A DNA stretch of 64,000 bases from the NCBI RefSeq assembly GCF_014644555.1, contig NZ_BMKX01000001.1, positions 940,629 through 1,004,628 on the forward strand. Reading direction: 5' to 3'. The position numbers were made by a program, and so were the translations under genes. The stretch comes from Glutamicibacter ardleyensis (lineage in GTDB: Bacteria > Actinomycetota > Actinomycetes > Actinomycetales > Micrococcaceae). The notes beneath the pieces are model-generated. The model was not told where the DNA came from. It saw nothing but the letters and a program-made list of their open reading frames with translations, and searched no databases. Below are positions 25,642 to 35,257 of this stretch, piece by piece. Every line of letters starts with the position of its first letter. Position 1 is the first letter of the stretch.

Positions 25642-27229
25642 GCGCAGCATTTACGATGACCTGCGCCTCGCGCAAAACCTGCGCGAGGTGCTCTGCAGAA
25701 CGCGTGGACTCCGCATAAATCTTGTAGATATCTTCGGTTCCCGAGGGGCGTGCGGCAAACCAAGCGTGCTCGCTGGAGACCTTCAGCCCGCCGATGGCAA
25801 AACCCGAGGCCTCGGTGCGCTTTGTGGTGATCTGGTCCCCGGCGAGTTCGGTTGCCGTGACAGCTTGCGGGTTTAGCTTGCCCAGAACCGATTTCTGTTC
25901 ACGGTTAGCCGGCGCGTCAAACCGGTCGTAGAAGCTTGCGCCATGCTCGGCTACTAGCTCGGCATGGCGCTGGCTTGGGCTTTGGCCCGTGACCGCACGA
26001 ATCTCGCTGGCCAGGAGCGCCAACATGAGCCCGTCCTTGTCAGTGCTGAATGCCTGACCGGTGAAATCCAAGAAGCTGGCTCCAGCGGATTCCTCTCCGC
26101 AGAACGCCACCTTGCCTGAGGCCAGCGGTTCGACGAAGTATTTGAAACCTACTGGCACCTCGCGCAGTACACGGCTGTGTGCGGCAACTACCTTGTCGAT
26201 CAGCACCGAGGAGACCAGCGTCTTGCCGATTTGTGCATCTGCGGGCCACTGAGGGCGGTGGGTCAGTAGGTAATCGATCGCTACCGCCAAAAAGTGGTTC
26301 GGGTTCATCAGCCCGGCATCCGGGGTGACAATACCGTGGCGGTCGGCATCCGCATCATTGCCCGTGGAGATGTCGAATTTGTCGCGGTTGGCTACCAGCG
26401 AAGCCATCGCATGTGCCGAGGAACAGTCCATCCGGATCTTGCCATCTTTATCTAAGGTCATGAATCCAAAGCGCGGATCCACCTGTTCGTTGACCACGGT
26501 CAAGTTCAACCCGTAGCGCCGGCCAATCTCGGCCCAGTAATGTACCGAGGCGCCACCTAGCGGATCGGCGCCAATCGAAATACCAGAATCGGCAATCGCT
26601 TTAAAGTCGATCACCGTAGCCAAATCGGTGATGTACAGTTCACGGAAATCAAAATCTTGGGCATGAGCGGTTCCGCGAAGAATTTCCCCGGTGACCATGA
26701 GTTCATTGGCGCGCGCTGCGATTGGTGCGGTGATTTCGGATTCTGCTGGACCGCCGTGTGGTGGGTTGTATTTGATACCACCGTCCGCAGGAGGGTTGTG
26801 CGAAGGCGTGATAATCAGCCCATCGGCTTGGTCTCCACCACCCGCATTGTGCACCAAGATGGCGTGGCTGACCGCAGGAGTTGGCGTCAGGCCTGAGTCG
26901 GCAAACACCGCTACATCATTGCCGGATAAGACCTCTAGGACGGTCCGGTAGGCCGGCTCGGATAGCGCATGGCTGTCCTTGCCCACGTACATTGGCCCGG
27001 TGATTCCCGCACCCTTGCGGTAATCCACCACGGCTTGGGTAATGGCCGCGATATGAAGTTCGTTGAAGGTTCCGTTCAGCGAGCTGCCGCGGTGACCGGA
27101 GGTGCCGAAAATAACTGCCTGGTCTGGGTTGTCGGCCGCTGGGCGGATCGATGAGTAAGATTCAAGGACAGCATCTAGGTCGATGAGATCTGCTTCGCGG
27201 GCAGGTGTCCCGGCGCGTTCGTGGGCCAT
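25613..27229 (-). CDS. pgm: Phosphoglucomutase (alpha-D-glucose phosphate-specific)
   Basis: The protein has 538 residues from the ATG at 27229 (GAGAGAAC upstream); an in-frame start 12 codons earlier lacks support. It interconverts glucose-1- and glucose-6-phosphate for glycogen, trehalose and wall sugars. The active serine loop is LIITPSHNPPADGGIKYN. The metal loop is STGNDADADRHGI, the sugar loop FCGEESAGASFL and the phosphate-binding loop ARPSGTEDIYKIYAES. Length matches the E. coli Pgm type. It acts on the alpha anomer, unlike the beta-specific HAD domain in the GH65 fusion upstream. Confidence 0.94.
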   Translation of the reverse strand: MAHERAGTPAREADLIDLDAVLESYSSIRPAADNPDQAVIFGTSGHRGSSLNGTFNELHIAAITQAVVDYRKGAGITGPMYVGKDSHALSEPAYRTVLEVLSGNDVAVFADSGLTPTPAVSHAILVHNAGGGDQADGLIITPSHNPPADGGIKYNPPHGGPAESEITAPIAARANELMVTGEILRGTAHAQDFDFRELYITDLATVIDFKAIADSGISIGADPLGGASVHYWAEIGRRYGLNLTVVNEQVDPRFGFMTLDKDGKIRMDCSSAHAMASLVANRDKFDISTGNDADADRHGIVTPDAGLMNPNHFLAVAIDYLLTHRPQWPADAQIGKTLVSSVLIDKVVAAHSRVLREVPVGFKYFVEPLASGKVAFCGEESAGASFLDFTGQAFSTDKDGLMLALLASEIRAVTGQSPSQRHAELVAEHGASFYDRFDAPANREQKSVLGKLNPQAVTATELAGDQITTKRTEASGFAIGGLKVSSEHAWFAARPSGTEDIYKIYAESTRSAEHLAQVLREAQVIVNAALSAGSTDRS

Positions 27230-27281
27230 GTTCTCTCTTATCTTTGTGCTTCTGCCCGGGTTCATAGAATAATCAAAAGTG

Positions 27282-27599
27282 ATGACTTACTACCCGAGCA
27301 ATCCGTATCAGCAGCCACGTCAGCCAGTAGGGCTTTCGACGGCGTCGCTTGTGCTGGGCATCTTATCGATGCTCGGCCTATGTCTACTTATCTTAGTTCC
27401 CTTGGCCGGTGTTATTACCGGCCATATGGGGTATCGGCGCGAACCGACCGTCCGGGGGCTGAGTCTGGCGGGCTTGATTACCTCGTGGGTAGGGCTAGCT
27501 ATTGGTGTCCTGTTCTATGCGTTTATCATCTGGGCCATCTGGTTTTCGGTTGGATATGCTGAAAACTTCGACTATTCCGGGCTCAACGATTTCGCGTAA
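27282..27599 (+). CDS. DUF4190-type small membrane protein
   Basis: The protein has 105 residues with an N-terminal proline/glutamine/tyrosine-rich cytoplasmic tail (YYPSNPYQQPRQP). Two hydrophobic segments follow (ASLVLGILSMLGLCLLILVPLAGVITGHMGY, and GLAIGVLFYAFIIWAIWFSV) with GHxGYRR between them, the usual DUF4190 pattern. Function is unknown; these are common actinobacterial membrane proteins. The start could be the GTG at 27279. It is divergent from pgm and upstream of the DUF2975 gene, with tandem operators in between. Confidence 0.8.
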   Translation: MTYYPSNPYQQPRQPVGLSTASLVLGILSMLGLCLLILVPLAGVITGHMGYRREPTVRGLSLAGLITSWVGLAIGVLFYAFIIWAIWFSVGYAENFDYSGLNDFA

Positions 27600-27632
27600 T
27601 CGTGTAGTTTTTCCTGACATTTGGGACTAGCA

Positions 27633-27663
27633 TAACGATTATCGTTAATAACGACTATCGTTA
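27633..27663. promoter_or_regulatory. Tandem palindromic operators before DUF2975/XRE
   Basis: TAACGATTATCGTTA (27633-27647, perfect around its central T) and TAACGACTATCGTTA (27649-27663, one mismatch) are separated by one base. Centres are 16 bp apart, about 1.5 helical turns. They end nine bases before the DUF2975 start, ideal for autorepression by the XRE protein. Confidence 0.75.
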
Positions 27664-27671
27664 GGTTTGTG

Positions 27672-28421
27672 ATGTCTGGCTTCTCCTTTGGAATAAGCGC
27701 CGTGCTTGTCATCGTGGTTTTGGCTTTAGTGCTTTACGCAGTCTTTGGCTCCGGACGAGTGCAGGCCGTCGTAGACTTCACGCGTCGCATCGCGATCGTT
27801 GCACTTGTGAGCGTTGGTTTCGCCATCATTGCTCAGGTGGTGTCGGCGCTGTCGGATCCGCAGGTGCAACTCGAAGTTCCTGTCGAGCCTTACTGGCCGG
27901 AATATCCGCACGTCACCGACGTCTCTCCAGATCATGGCGGGAATGTCACCGCGCAGATCAACGAGGTACTGATTACCAGCGGTTCGCTCAGCGCCGGAAC
28001 CAGAGTTCTGCTCGCAACCGGTGCACTCTGCGAAGGTCTGGCGGTATGCGCGGTGATTCTCTCGGTGATCTTGTTATGCAACAAGTTGCGCGTAGGCAAA
28101 CCCTTCACCGCGAGCCTGCGTAAAACCGCACGGGTCGTAGCGACAATACTTGGTTTCGGCACCACGTTGGGACAGATCCTCAATGGATTCGGCGCCAGCT
28201 TCGCCGGCGAGGAGTCGTTACATATCGATAGTTTTGTCAGCACCGCACAGAGTTTCGAGGCATCCTCTCCGTGGCCCGAACCCACCTTCGCGATTTACTT
28301 CGAATTTAATTCGCTGTTCATCGCCTTGGGGATCTTTGTGGTCGCCGAGCTGGTGACCGCCGGGCTGCGACTAACCGAGCAAAACAATCGACTCACGGCC
28401 GATACCGAGGGACTGGTCTAG
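27672..28421 (+). CDS. DUF2975 membrane protein
   Basis: The protein has 249 residues. Four hydrophobic segments are visible: GISAVLVIVVLALVLYAVF, IAIVALVSVGFAIIAQVV, ALCEGLAVCAVILSVILLC and SLFIALGIFVVAELVTAGLRL. The C-terminal LRLTEQNNRLTADTEGLV is the usual DUF2975 ending. These proteins are almost always paired with a small YozG-type XRE regulator, as here (two bases between stop and start). Function is unknown; the pair may form a membrane-modulated transcriptional switch. The start could equally be the GTG at 27669. Confidence 0.85.
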   Translation: MSGFSFGISAVLVIVVLALVLYAVFGSGRVQAVVDFTRRIAIVALVSVGFAIIAQVVSALSDPQVQLEVPVEPYWPEYPHVTDVSPDHGGNVTAQINEVLITSGSLSAGTRVLLATGALCEGLAVCAVILSVILLCNKLRVGKPFTASLRKTARVVATILGFGTTLGQILNGFGASFAGEESLHIDSFVSTAQSFEASSPWPEPTFAIYFEFNSLFIALGIFVVAELVTAGLRLTEQNNRLTADTEGLV

Positions 28422-28423
28422 CG

Positions 28424-28627
28424 ATGGAGCACGTACATTGCAGGCTTGGGGATTTGTTGGCCGAACGTGACATGACCCTAGTGCACCTAAGCGAACTTGT
28501 TGATGTCTCGGTGGTCAATCTTTCGATCTTGAAAAATGACCGCGCAAAGGCAATCCGCTTTTCCACGTTGGTAGCCATATGCCAGGCGCTTGATTGCGAA
28601 ATCGGCGAGCTACTAGTACTTAAATAA
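28424..28627 (+). CDS. XRE-family HTH regulator, YozG type
   Basis: The protein has 67 residues and is essentially only a helix-turn-helix domain: LGDLLAERDMTLVHLSELVDVSVVNLSILKNDRAKAIRFSTLVAICQALDCEIGELLVL. Small regulators of this kind follow DUF2975 genes across Gram-positive bacteria. Coupled to the DUF2975 gene, it is likely autoregulated through the tandem TAACGA-type operators. The transcript ends just before the shared hairpin at 28633-28658. Confidence 0.9.
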   Translation: MEHVHCRLGDLLAERDMTLVHLSELVDVSVVNLSILKNDRAKAIRFSTLVAICQALDCEIGELLVLK

Positions 28628-28632
28628 AAAAA

Positions 28633-28658
28633 CAGGCCCCACCCGAGGGTGAAGCCTG
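28633..28658. terminator. Terminator between the XRE and POT genes
   Basis: CAGGC...GCCTG with inner ACCC/GGGT pairing. On the minus strand it is followed by a run of seven Ts, so it is canonical for the peptide transporter gene. It may also stop the plus-strand transcript. Confidence 0.85.
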
Positions 28659-28677
28659 CCTTTGAAGCTTTGAGCCC

Positions 28678-30135
28678 TTAGAGCACGGAGCCCATGAGCT
28701 TCTTCAAAGCCGGGGTAGCTGCAATCATTGCCAGACCCAGCACGATGGCGGTACCGCCCATCGCGATGAAGTAAGGGATTTCATTGCCTGCAACGTAGTA
28801 ACCGGCCAACACGCCAGACAGCGTGGTGCCCAGCGATACGGACAGGAAGAACAGTGCGATCATCTGCGTACCGAAAGCCGCCGGAGCCAGCTTGGTGGCC
28901 ACCGCCTGGCCGATCGGGGAAAGTAGCAACTCGGCGATGGTGCACAGCAACAAGATGCCAACTAGCGCCAACAGCGGTGTCATTTCCAGCGATTCGAGCG
29001 GAATGAAGCACAAGAATGCCGCACCCACGACTACCAAAGCCAAGCCGAACTTCACCGAGGTGCGCGGCTGGCGGTTGCCCAACTTGGTCCACAATCCTGC
29101 GAAAACACTGGCCAACAAGATAATGAAGACCGGGTTAATCGACTGGACCCAGCTGGCAGGCATTTCCCAGCCACCGAGGTGACGATCCAAACGGGTGTCG
29201 GAGTAGGCCGCGATGAAGGTGAACTGTTGCTGGAACAATGCCCAGAAGGCTGCCGAGCCGATGTAGAACGGGATAAAAGCCCAGACATGCTTCCGCTCGG
29301 TGGCATCAATTTTCTTGCTGCGCAAGATCAATACGAAGTACACCACCGAGGCGGCGATGACTACGTAGGCGATGGTGCTTGCAAGGTTTGCCGGGGTGAC
29401 GATCTTCAGCGCGAAGACCAATACGATCAGAACCACGATGGCTGCGAAGATCCCGATGTAGCGTTTGCGTTCGCCGACAGGCAGTGGGTTTGCTATTAGT
29501 CCCGCGGTCTCCGGAAGATTTTTGCGACCCTTGGAGTAGATCAACAGGCCAATGGCCATACCTACGGCAGCGGCGCCGAAGCCCACATGGAAGCCGAACT
29601 GCTTGTGCAACAGGCCGGTCAGTAGCGGGCCGAGTAGACCGCCAACGTTCACGCCCATGTAGAACAGTGAGAAGCCCGCGTCAATGCGTGAGTCTTCCTT
29701 GGAGTACAGCGAACCGACCAAGGCCACTGCGTTGGCTTTCAGGCCACCGGAGCCGATGGCCACCAGGATCAGACCAATGGTGAGTCCAACGTAGCCCGGC
29801 AATAATGCCAGCGCGACGTGGCCGGCCATGATGCCGATCGCGGAGAAGAAGAGTACTCGTTCGGAACCGAAGAGTCGGTCCGAGAGCCAAGCGCCCAAAA
29901 TGGTGGACAGGTATACGGCGCCGCCGTAGGCGCCGACCAGTGACAGTGCTAAGCCCTGATCCATCCCGAGGCCACCGGCGGTGACTTCGTAGTACATGTA
30001 ATAGGCCAGTAGGGCCTGCATGCCGTAGAAGGAGAAACGCTCCCACATCTCGACACTAAAGAGGTTTGCGAGCGCGCGCGGGTGACCGAAGAAGGTTTTA
30101 TCCGTGCCCGTGGTGCTCGAAGTAACAGTAGACAT
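28678..30135 (-). CDS. POT-family proton-dependent oligopeptide transporter
   Basis: The protein has 485 residues and about 14 membrane helices. The POT signatures are clear: FSVEMWERFSFYGMQALLAYYMYY (the ExxER-type proton motif of helix 1), GGLKANAVALVGSLYSKEDSRIDAGFSLFYMGVNVGGLLGPLLTG (PTR2 signature) and FWALFQQQFTFIAAYSDTR in helix 7. It imports di- and tripeptides. Promoter sequences should lie within 30136-30229, an AT-rich gap where I saw no operator. Peptide import would suit the cheese-rind or soil lifestyle of relatives (inference). Confidence 0.92.
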   Translation of the reverse strand: MSTVTSSTTGTDKTFFGHPRALANLFSVEMWERFSFYGMQALLAYYMYYEVTAGGLGMDQGLALSLVGAYGGAVYLSTILGAWLSDRLFGSERVLFFSAIGIMAGHVALALLPGYVGLTIGLILVAIGSGGLKANAVALVGSLYSKEDSRIDAGFSLFYMGVNVGGLLGPLLTGLLHKQFGFHVGFGAAAVGMAIGLLIYSKGRKNLPETAGLIANPLPVGERKRYIGIFAAIVVLIVLVFALKIVTPANLASTIAYVVIAASVVYFVLILRSKKIDATERKHVWAFIPFYIGSAAFWALFQQQFTFIAAYSDTRLDRHLGGWEMPASWVQSINPVFIILLASVFAGLWTKLGNRQPRTSVKFGLALVVVGAAFLCFIPLESLEMTPLLALVGILLLCTIAELLLSPIGQAVATKLAPAAFGTQMIALFFLSVSLGTTLSGVLAGYYVAGNEIPYFIAMGGTAIVLGLAMIAATPALKKLMGSVL

Positions 30136-30229
30136 ACGTTACATTTTTCGCGCTTTTAGGAGCAAGTGCCTACTTTAGCGATCTATTTCACATGTTTCAT
30201 ATACCGCTGGTATCGGCTAAATTCCCGGT

Positions 30230-31576
30230 TCACTTGCCCAATTGTTTGGCCAACGCCAAAAGCAGCCCCTCATCGGCACGTGGCGAAATGAGTTGCACGC
30301 TCATCGGCATCCCGGAGCTGGAATTGCTGATTGGAACGGTGATGGCGGCTACCGAAGAAACGTTCACCATCGAGGTGTAGGGGGTGTACTGACACTGTCG
30401 CATGTAATCGGTATCCGCATCCGAGTCAGTAAAGTAGCCGACCTCAGGTGGCGTCGAGGCCATTGCCGGAGTGAGGATCACGTCATGAGCGGACCATTGT
30501 CGCACAAAGTCTGCCGAAATTTGTTTGAGCCTAGCGGCCGCCTGCAGGCTGACCTCCATGCTGCGCGCTGCGGAGCGTTGCCGGAAATCCCTTGCCAAGT
30601 CACCGAGCAGCCCCTCGTCTTCGAGCTGAATATGGCGCAGCCCATTGCTCCACACCCGGAGAAAGGACTCGGGGTAGTCGCTGGCGTAGCGCAGATCCGC
30701 TGGCTCCACCCGGTGGCGCTCAGACAATAGCTGCTTGGCGCGCTCAAAAGCCTGCAGCGCAGCGGGCTGCAAGGAAATCGAATAGGCGCTTTCGAAAGGA
30801 GAATGCGTGCTGTAACCGATCCGCAACCCCTTGAGCCGCTCCGGATAGCTGCCACGCAGCAGTGGTAGGTAATGGTCGGAGCCGCGCATCGCGTCGAGCA
30901 ACATCGCGGCGTCCAAGGAATCGTGGGCCAGCGGGCCGGAAACCGTCAATTTCGGCGCACCAAAGCTATCTAGGTAACCATCAACCACATCACTGGGGAT
31001 CCGACCCAGGGAGGGCTTGAGTCCCACCAGGCCACAAGACGCGGCAGGTATGCGCACCGAACCGCCCCCATCGGATCCTGGCCCAACGGGAATCATCCCC
31101 GCGGCGATCGCCGCCGCCTGTCCACCCGAGGAACCCCCCGAGGTCAATCGTGGGTCAAGCGGGTTGCGCGACGGTGGGGCGACAAGGTTCTCTGAATAAC
31201 TGCTCAAACCAAATTCCGGAACCTGCGTTTTGCCGGTAATCACCACACCTTCGGACCGTAAGCGTGCCACCAGCGGATGATCTGCTCGCGCCACATGATG
31301 CTTCATTGCCGCGGTCCCATAGGTGGTGGGCATGCCGGTGACCTCATTGAGGTCCTTGAATGCCGTGGGAAGACCATGTAAGCGCCCGATCTGCCCGCGC
31401 ACCTGCCGCTCGTCTGCCGCAGCCGCGGCATCCATCGCATCGGGGGATACGTACACAAAGGCGCCCAGCGAGCTCAGCTCGTCGATGCGACGCAGATAGT
31501 GTTCGGTGACCTCGCGGCTAGAACGTTCTCCACTGGCCAGCTCATCACGCAATTTCAGGGCGCTTCTTGTCTTCAT
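30230..31576 (-). CDS. Amidase signature family protein
   Basis: The protein has 448 residues. It hydrolyses an amide by a Ser-cisSer-Lys triad: the lysine is in GLPTAFKDLNEV (about 73), the cis-serine in LTSGGSSGGQAAAIAAG and the nucleophile serine in GSDGGGSVRIPAASCGLVGLKPS. It is not linked to gatC/gatB, so it is probably a catabolic amidase rather than a tRNA amidotransferase subunit. Substrate unknown. It is divergent from the rhodanese/pheA pair with 67 bases between. Confidence 0.9.
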   Translation of the reverse strand: MKTRSALKLRDELASGERSSREVTEHYLRRIDELSSLGAFVYVSPDAMDAAAAADERQVRGQIGRLHGLPTAFKDLNEVTGMPTTYGTAAMKHHVARADHPLVARLRSEGVVITGKTQVPEFGLSSYSENLVAPPSRNPLDPRLTSGGSSGGQAAAIAAGMIPVGPGSDGGGSVRIPAASCGLVGLKPSLGRIPSDVVDGYLDSFGAPKLTVSGPLAHDSLDAAMLLDAMRGSDHYLPLLRGSYPERLKGLRIGYSTHSPFESAYSISLQPAALQAFERAKQLLSERHRVEPADLRYASDYPESFLRVWSNGLRHIQLEDEGLLGDLARDFRQRSAARSMEVSLQAAARLKQISADFVRQWSAHDVILTPAMASTPPEVGYFTDSDADTDYMRQCQYTPYTSMVNVSSVAAITVPISNSSSGMPMSVQLISPRADEGLLLALAKQLGK

Positions 31577-31643
31577 GTCGGCTTTCGAGGCGGGGAATGG
31601 ATAGTCTTATAAGCAAACACCCAACCAGAGAGGAAAGCCAACC

Positions 31644-31970
31644 ATGAGCAACTTTGAGACTGTTCAGGTCACCGACGTACCTAAGGACGCATTGATTCTT
31701 GACGTCCGTGAGGACTTCGAATGGGAAGCGGGCCGCGCGACCGGAGCCAAGCACATCGTGCTCGGTGAACTGCCTACCCGTGTCGAGGAACTGGACCCCG
31801 ACGTTGATACCTACGTTATCTGCCGCACCGGTGGCCGTTCGGCACAGGCTGCCGCGTGGTTGACCGGCCTAGGCTATACCGCGTTTAATATCGCCGGTGG
31901 TTCCGATGCCTGGCTGGAAGCCAAGCTTCCGATGGATGCCGACAACGGTGCGGAACCTACCGTTCGATGA
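31644..31970 (+). CDS. Rhodanese-like domain protein
   Basis: The protein is a single 108-residue rhodanese domain. LILDVREDFEWEAGRATGAKHIVLGEL is the CH2A-type entry, and CRTGGRS at about 60-66 is the active-site loop with the sulfur-carrying cysteine. It likely transfers or carries sulfane sulfur. AGAGAGGAAAGCC precedes the ATG. Its stop overlaps the start of pheA by four bases (ATGA), so the two are translated together although no metabolic link is obvious. Confidence 0.92.
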   Translation: MSNFETVQVTDVPKDALILDVREDFEWEAGRATGAKHIVLGELPTRVEELDPDVDTYVICRTGGRSAQAAAWLTGLGYTAFNIAGGSDAWLEAKLPMDADNGAEPTVR

Positions 31971-32890
31971 AATATGCCTATCTAGGCCCGGCGGGCACCT
32001 TCACCGAGGCGGCTTTGCTGCAGGTCCCCGGAGCCGGGGATTGTGAGCGAATTGCTGCCAGCAGCGTTAATAGCGCACTGGAGATGGTCCGCTTAGGACA
32101 GGCAGATGCCGCGATGGTCCCGATCGAAAACTCGGTAGAGGGCGGAGTCTCGGCCACATTGGATGCCATTGCTGCCGGGGAATCGTTACAGATTGTCGCC
32201 GAAGTGCTGGTCCCGATTAGTTTTGTGTTGGCGGTGCGCGAGGGAATTACTTCACTCGAACAGATCCGGGAGATTTCCACTCACGGACACGCTTGGGCAC
32301 AGTGCCGGCATTGGGCGGAAACCAACATACCCGCTGCCAGCTTCACCCCGGCCTCATCCACTGCTTCCGGTGCGTTGGGTCTATTGGACCCAGAGACCCA
32401 CCACGACGCCGCGATTTGCTCACCCTTGGTGGCGAAGGAGAAAAACCTCAAGGTGTTGGTGCGCGAGGTGGAAGATCACGCCGGGGCGGTAACTCGCTTT
32501 ATCCTTGTCACCCGGCCCGGAGCCATTCCGGCGCCAAGCGGTGTGGATAAGTCAACGCTGATCCTGCCGTTGTCCGAGGACCGGCCCGGAGCGTTGATGG
32601 AATTTCTGGAGCAGTTCACCGCTCGTGCGGTGAACCTTTCACGGATTGAGTCACGCCCTACCGGCGCGGGGCTCGGGCACTACTTCTTCTCCGTAGACGT
32701 TGAAGGTCATATTGCTGAAGAACGTGTCTCCGCGGCGCTCGCCGGATTACACAGATTGTGCCCGGAACTGCGCTTCTTGGGATCTTACCCGGCGGCGCAG
32801 GGCACCCGCCCGTTCATCGATACGCACAATTCAGATAGTGCGTTTGTCGAATCCCGGGCGTGGGTGCAGTCGCTCAAATCGCGCCTCTAA
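31967..32890 (+). CDS. pheA: Prephenate dehydratase
   Basis: The protein has 307 residues. It converts prephenate to phenylpyruvate in phenylalanine synthesis. The catalytic domain opens with YLGPAGTFTEAALLQVPG and contains MVPIENSVEGGVSATLDAI and the DHAGAVTRFILV motif with the key threonine-arginine pair. A C-terminal ACT domain (LPLSEDRPGALMEFLEQF; NLSRIESRPTGAGLGHYFFSVDVEGH, with the ESRP element) provides feedback control by phenylalanine. The 3' end overlaps the convergent lipid kinase gene by four bases. Confidence 0.95.
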   Translation: MKYAYLGPAGTFTEAALLQVPGAGDCERIAASSVNSALEMVRLGQADAAMVPIENSVEGGVSATLDAIAAGESLQIVAEVLVPISFVLAVREGITSLEQIREISTHGHAWAQCRHWAETNIPAASFTPASSTASGALGLLDPETHHDAAICSPLVAKEKNLKVLVREVEDHAGAVTRFILVTRPGAIPAPSGVDKSTLILPLSEDRPGALMEFLEQFTARAVNLSRIESRPTGAGLGHYFFSVDVEGHIAEERVSAALAGLHRLCPELRFLGSYPAAQGTRPFIDTHNSDSAFVESRAWVQSLKSRL

Positions 32891-33933
32891 GGGGTGCGAA
32901 TACGCAACGCCGAAGGGCTGATGGTAACTTTCAGCTCGTTGACCTGACCTGTTGGGTCGCCGTCGATCTGTGTATTCATAGGTTCCGCGCAGCGCAATGA
33001 GACCTCGGTGGTTTGGTAGAAACTCATCACCGGGATCTTGTTGCGCGAGCGGAAAGCGGTCTTCAACAAGATCCAACCCCAGCCGGCCGCCGACCGCGGG
33101 GAGAGCACTACCGCATCGAGAATTCCGTCGTCGATCTTCGCGTCCGGGACAAAGTCCACGCCCTGCAACTTGCCACAGTTGGCGAAAAGCACGGAGCGAA
33201 CCTTACGAGTCTGCCAGGCCTCATCGTCGGAAAGCTTAAATTCGACCTTTTTGCGTTGTCCGGGAAGCTGGCGCAACCCGGCCTCCGAATATGCCAACCA
33301 GCCCACCTTGGATTTCAACTCTTCATCGGTATCGTCAAAGAGGTCCGCGTCGGTGCCGACGCCGGCGATCACCAGGAACGCATGATCCGCCTTCGTGCCA
33401 TCGAGCAGGTTCAGTTTCATATGGCCCACATCAATGCGTCGCACCATGCCCCGCACGGCGACTAACGCGGCGGTGTGCAAGTCATCAAGCGGCACCTCAA
33501 TATTGCGCGCCAGCAGGTTGCCGGTGCCTAAGGGAAGCAGTCCCAGGGTGCAATCGGTGCCTTCGAGCACTTCTCCGACGGCGCGAATCGTGCCGTCGCC
33601 ACCGGCCGCGATAATTGTGTCGCATCCGGCATCGATCGCCTTTTGAGCAGCTTCTTGGCCCGCGTTATCGGGGGTGGTTTCAAAAACCAGTGGCTCTTCC
33701 AGCCCCGCTTCTGCGCATACGTGTTTGACCGCGTCACGTGCCTTGTCGGCACCTGACTTGGACGGATTAATGACTAGTCCGACCTTCTTAGACTCGGATT
33801 GCTCCTTGATCGAAGGCTCTTTGCTGATCGGTTTGCTCGTGTGCGAAAGCTTACGCACGGAGTACCCAGTAACGCCCGCAAGCACTGCCGCGGCGCCGGC
33901 TACAGAAATTAAGATCACGCGGTTTGTCTGCAT
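32887..33933 (-). CDS. Diacylglycerol/sphingosine kinase-family lipid kinase
   Basis: The protein has 348 residues with an N-terminal membrane anchor (VILISVAGAAAVLAGVTGYSV, 6-26) and a DAGK catalytic domain. VINPSKSGADKARDAV is the first strand and nucleotide contact, IIAAGGDGTIRAVGEVL the GGDGT motif, and LLPLGTGNLLARNI the third block. The acceptor could be diacylglycerol or another membrane lipid. Orthologues commonly lie between pheA and serS in Micrococcaceae (from recall), where its divergent promoter with serS is only 38 bases long. Confidence 0.9.
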   Translation of the reverse strand: MQTNRVILISVAGAAAVLAGVTGYSVRKLSHTSKPISKEPSIKEQSESKKVGLVINPSKSGADKARDAVKHVCAEAGLEEPLVFETTPDNAGQEAAQKAIDAGCDTIIAAGGDGTIRAVGEVLEGTDCTLGLLPLGTGNLLARNIEVPLDDLHTAALVAVRGMVRRIDVGHMKLNLLDGTKADHAFLVIAGVGTDADLFDDTDEELKSKVGWLAYSEAGLRQLPGQRKKVEFKLSDDEAWQTRKVRSVLFANCGKLQGVDFVPDAKIDDGILDAVVLSPRSAAGWGWILLKTAFRSRNKIPVMSFYQTTEVSLRCAEPMNTQIDGDPTGQVNELKVTISPSALRIRTP

Positions 33934-33971
33934 AGTGCTCTCATCGTACTCAAGATTGCTACGCTTAAGAT

Positions 33972-35249
33972 GTGATCGACCTGAAAATGCTCACCGATAA
34001 TCCGGAAATGTACCGCGCCTCGCAACGCGCGCGCGGTGCCGACGAAGCGCTAATCGACCAGCTTATTGAGGCTGATTCGGCGCGTCGCGAGACCATAAGC
34101 ACCTACGAGCGCCTGCGCGCGGAGCAGAATGCCTTCTCCAAGAAGGTTGGCGCCGCTAAGGGCGAGGAACGTGCAGCACTGCTGGCGGAGGTCAAGGAAC
34201 TGGCGGCTTCCGTGAAGGCTGCCCAAGCAGCTTCCGACGAAGCGGCTGCTAAGTGCACCTCGTTGCAGCGCTCCATCCCGAACCTGATCGCCGATGGCAT
34301 CCCGTCCGGCGGTGAAGACGACTTCGCGCTGGTGAAGACCGTCGGCACCCCGCGCGACTTTGCCGCCGAGGGTTTTGAACCGCTGGACCACCTGCAGATC
34401 GCCGAGAAACTCGGCGCGATCGACATGGAACGCGGCGCAAAGGTCTCCGGTTCACGCTTTTACTTCCTCAAGGGCATCGGTGCCCGCCTGGAAATAGCGA
34501 TGATGAACATGGCGCTGGATCTTGCGGTCGAGCGTGGCTTCATTCCGATGATCACTCCGACATTGGTCCGACCAGAAACTATGCAGGGCACCGGTTTCGA
34601 CGTTGAACACGACGACGAGATCTACAAGCTGGAGCGCGACGACCTTTACCTGGTCGGCACCTCCGAGGTGGCGTTGGCCGGTTACCACGCCAACGAGATC
34701 ATGGACCTAACTGATGGCCCGATCCGCTATGCCGGGTGGTCCTCCTGCTACCGCCGTGAGGCTGGCTCCGCGGGTAAGGATACTCGGGGCATTATTCGCG
34801 TGCACCAGTTCAACAAGCTCGAAATGTTCATCTACACCACGGTCGAAGAGGCCGCCGGAGAACACGAACGCTTGCTGGCTATGGAAGAAGAAATGCTTGG
34901 ACGCATGGAACTTCCTTACCGGGTCATCGATACCGCCGCGGGTGACCTCGGCATGAGTGCCGCACGCAAGTTCGACTGCGAGGCTTGGGTGCCAACACAG
35001 GAAACCTTCCGCGAACTGACCTCGACCTCGAACTGCACGACCTTCCAGTCGCGTCGACTTAACATTCGTGAACGTGAAGTTGTTGACGGCAAGCCGGGCA
35101 AAACGCGCGCGGTAGCTACCTTGAACGGAACGCTTGCCACCACCCGCTGGATCGTTGCGATTCTGGAAAACCACCAGAACGCGGACGGCACGGTCAACGT
35201 GCCCAAGGCGCTGCAGCCTTATCTTGGTGGACTCAAAATCATGAAGTAA
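33972..35249 (+). CDS. serS: Seryl-tRNA synthetase
   Basis: The protein has 425 residues from a GTG start. It charges tRNA-Ser (and tRNA-Sec where present) with serine. The N-terminal antiparallel coiled-coil arm (about 25-105) is rich in alanine, glutamate and lysine. Class II motifs follow: [15 protein letters not shown] (motif 1 region), [30 protein letters not shown] (motif 2) and [20 protein letters not shown] (motif 3). A canonical terminator directly follows, making this a single-gene transcript. Confidence 0.97.
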   Translation: MIDLKMLTDNPEMYRASQRARGADEALIDQLIEADSARRETISTYERLRAEQNAFSKKVGAAKGEERAALLAEVKELAASVKAAQAASDEAAAKCTSLQRSIPNLIADGIPSGGEDDFALVKTVGTPRDFAAEGFEPLDHLQIAEKLGAIDMERGAKVSGSRFYFLKGIGARLEIAMMNMALDLAVERGFIPMITPTLVRPETMQGTGFDVEHDDEIYKLERDDLYLVGTSEVALAGYHANEIMDLTDGPIRYAGWSSCYRREAGSAGKDTRGIIRVHQFNKLEMFIYTTVEEAAGEHERLLAMEEEMLGRMELPYRVIDTAAGDLGMSAARKFDCEAWVPTQETFRELTSTSNCTTFQSRRLNIREREVVDGKPGKTRAVATLNGTLATTRWIVAILENHQNADGTVNVPKALQPYLGGLKIMK

Positions 35250-35257
35250 AGCGAACG

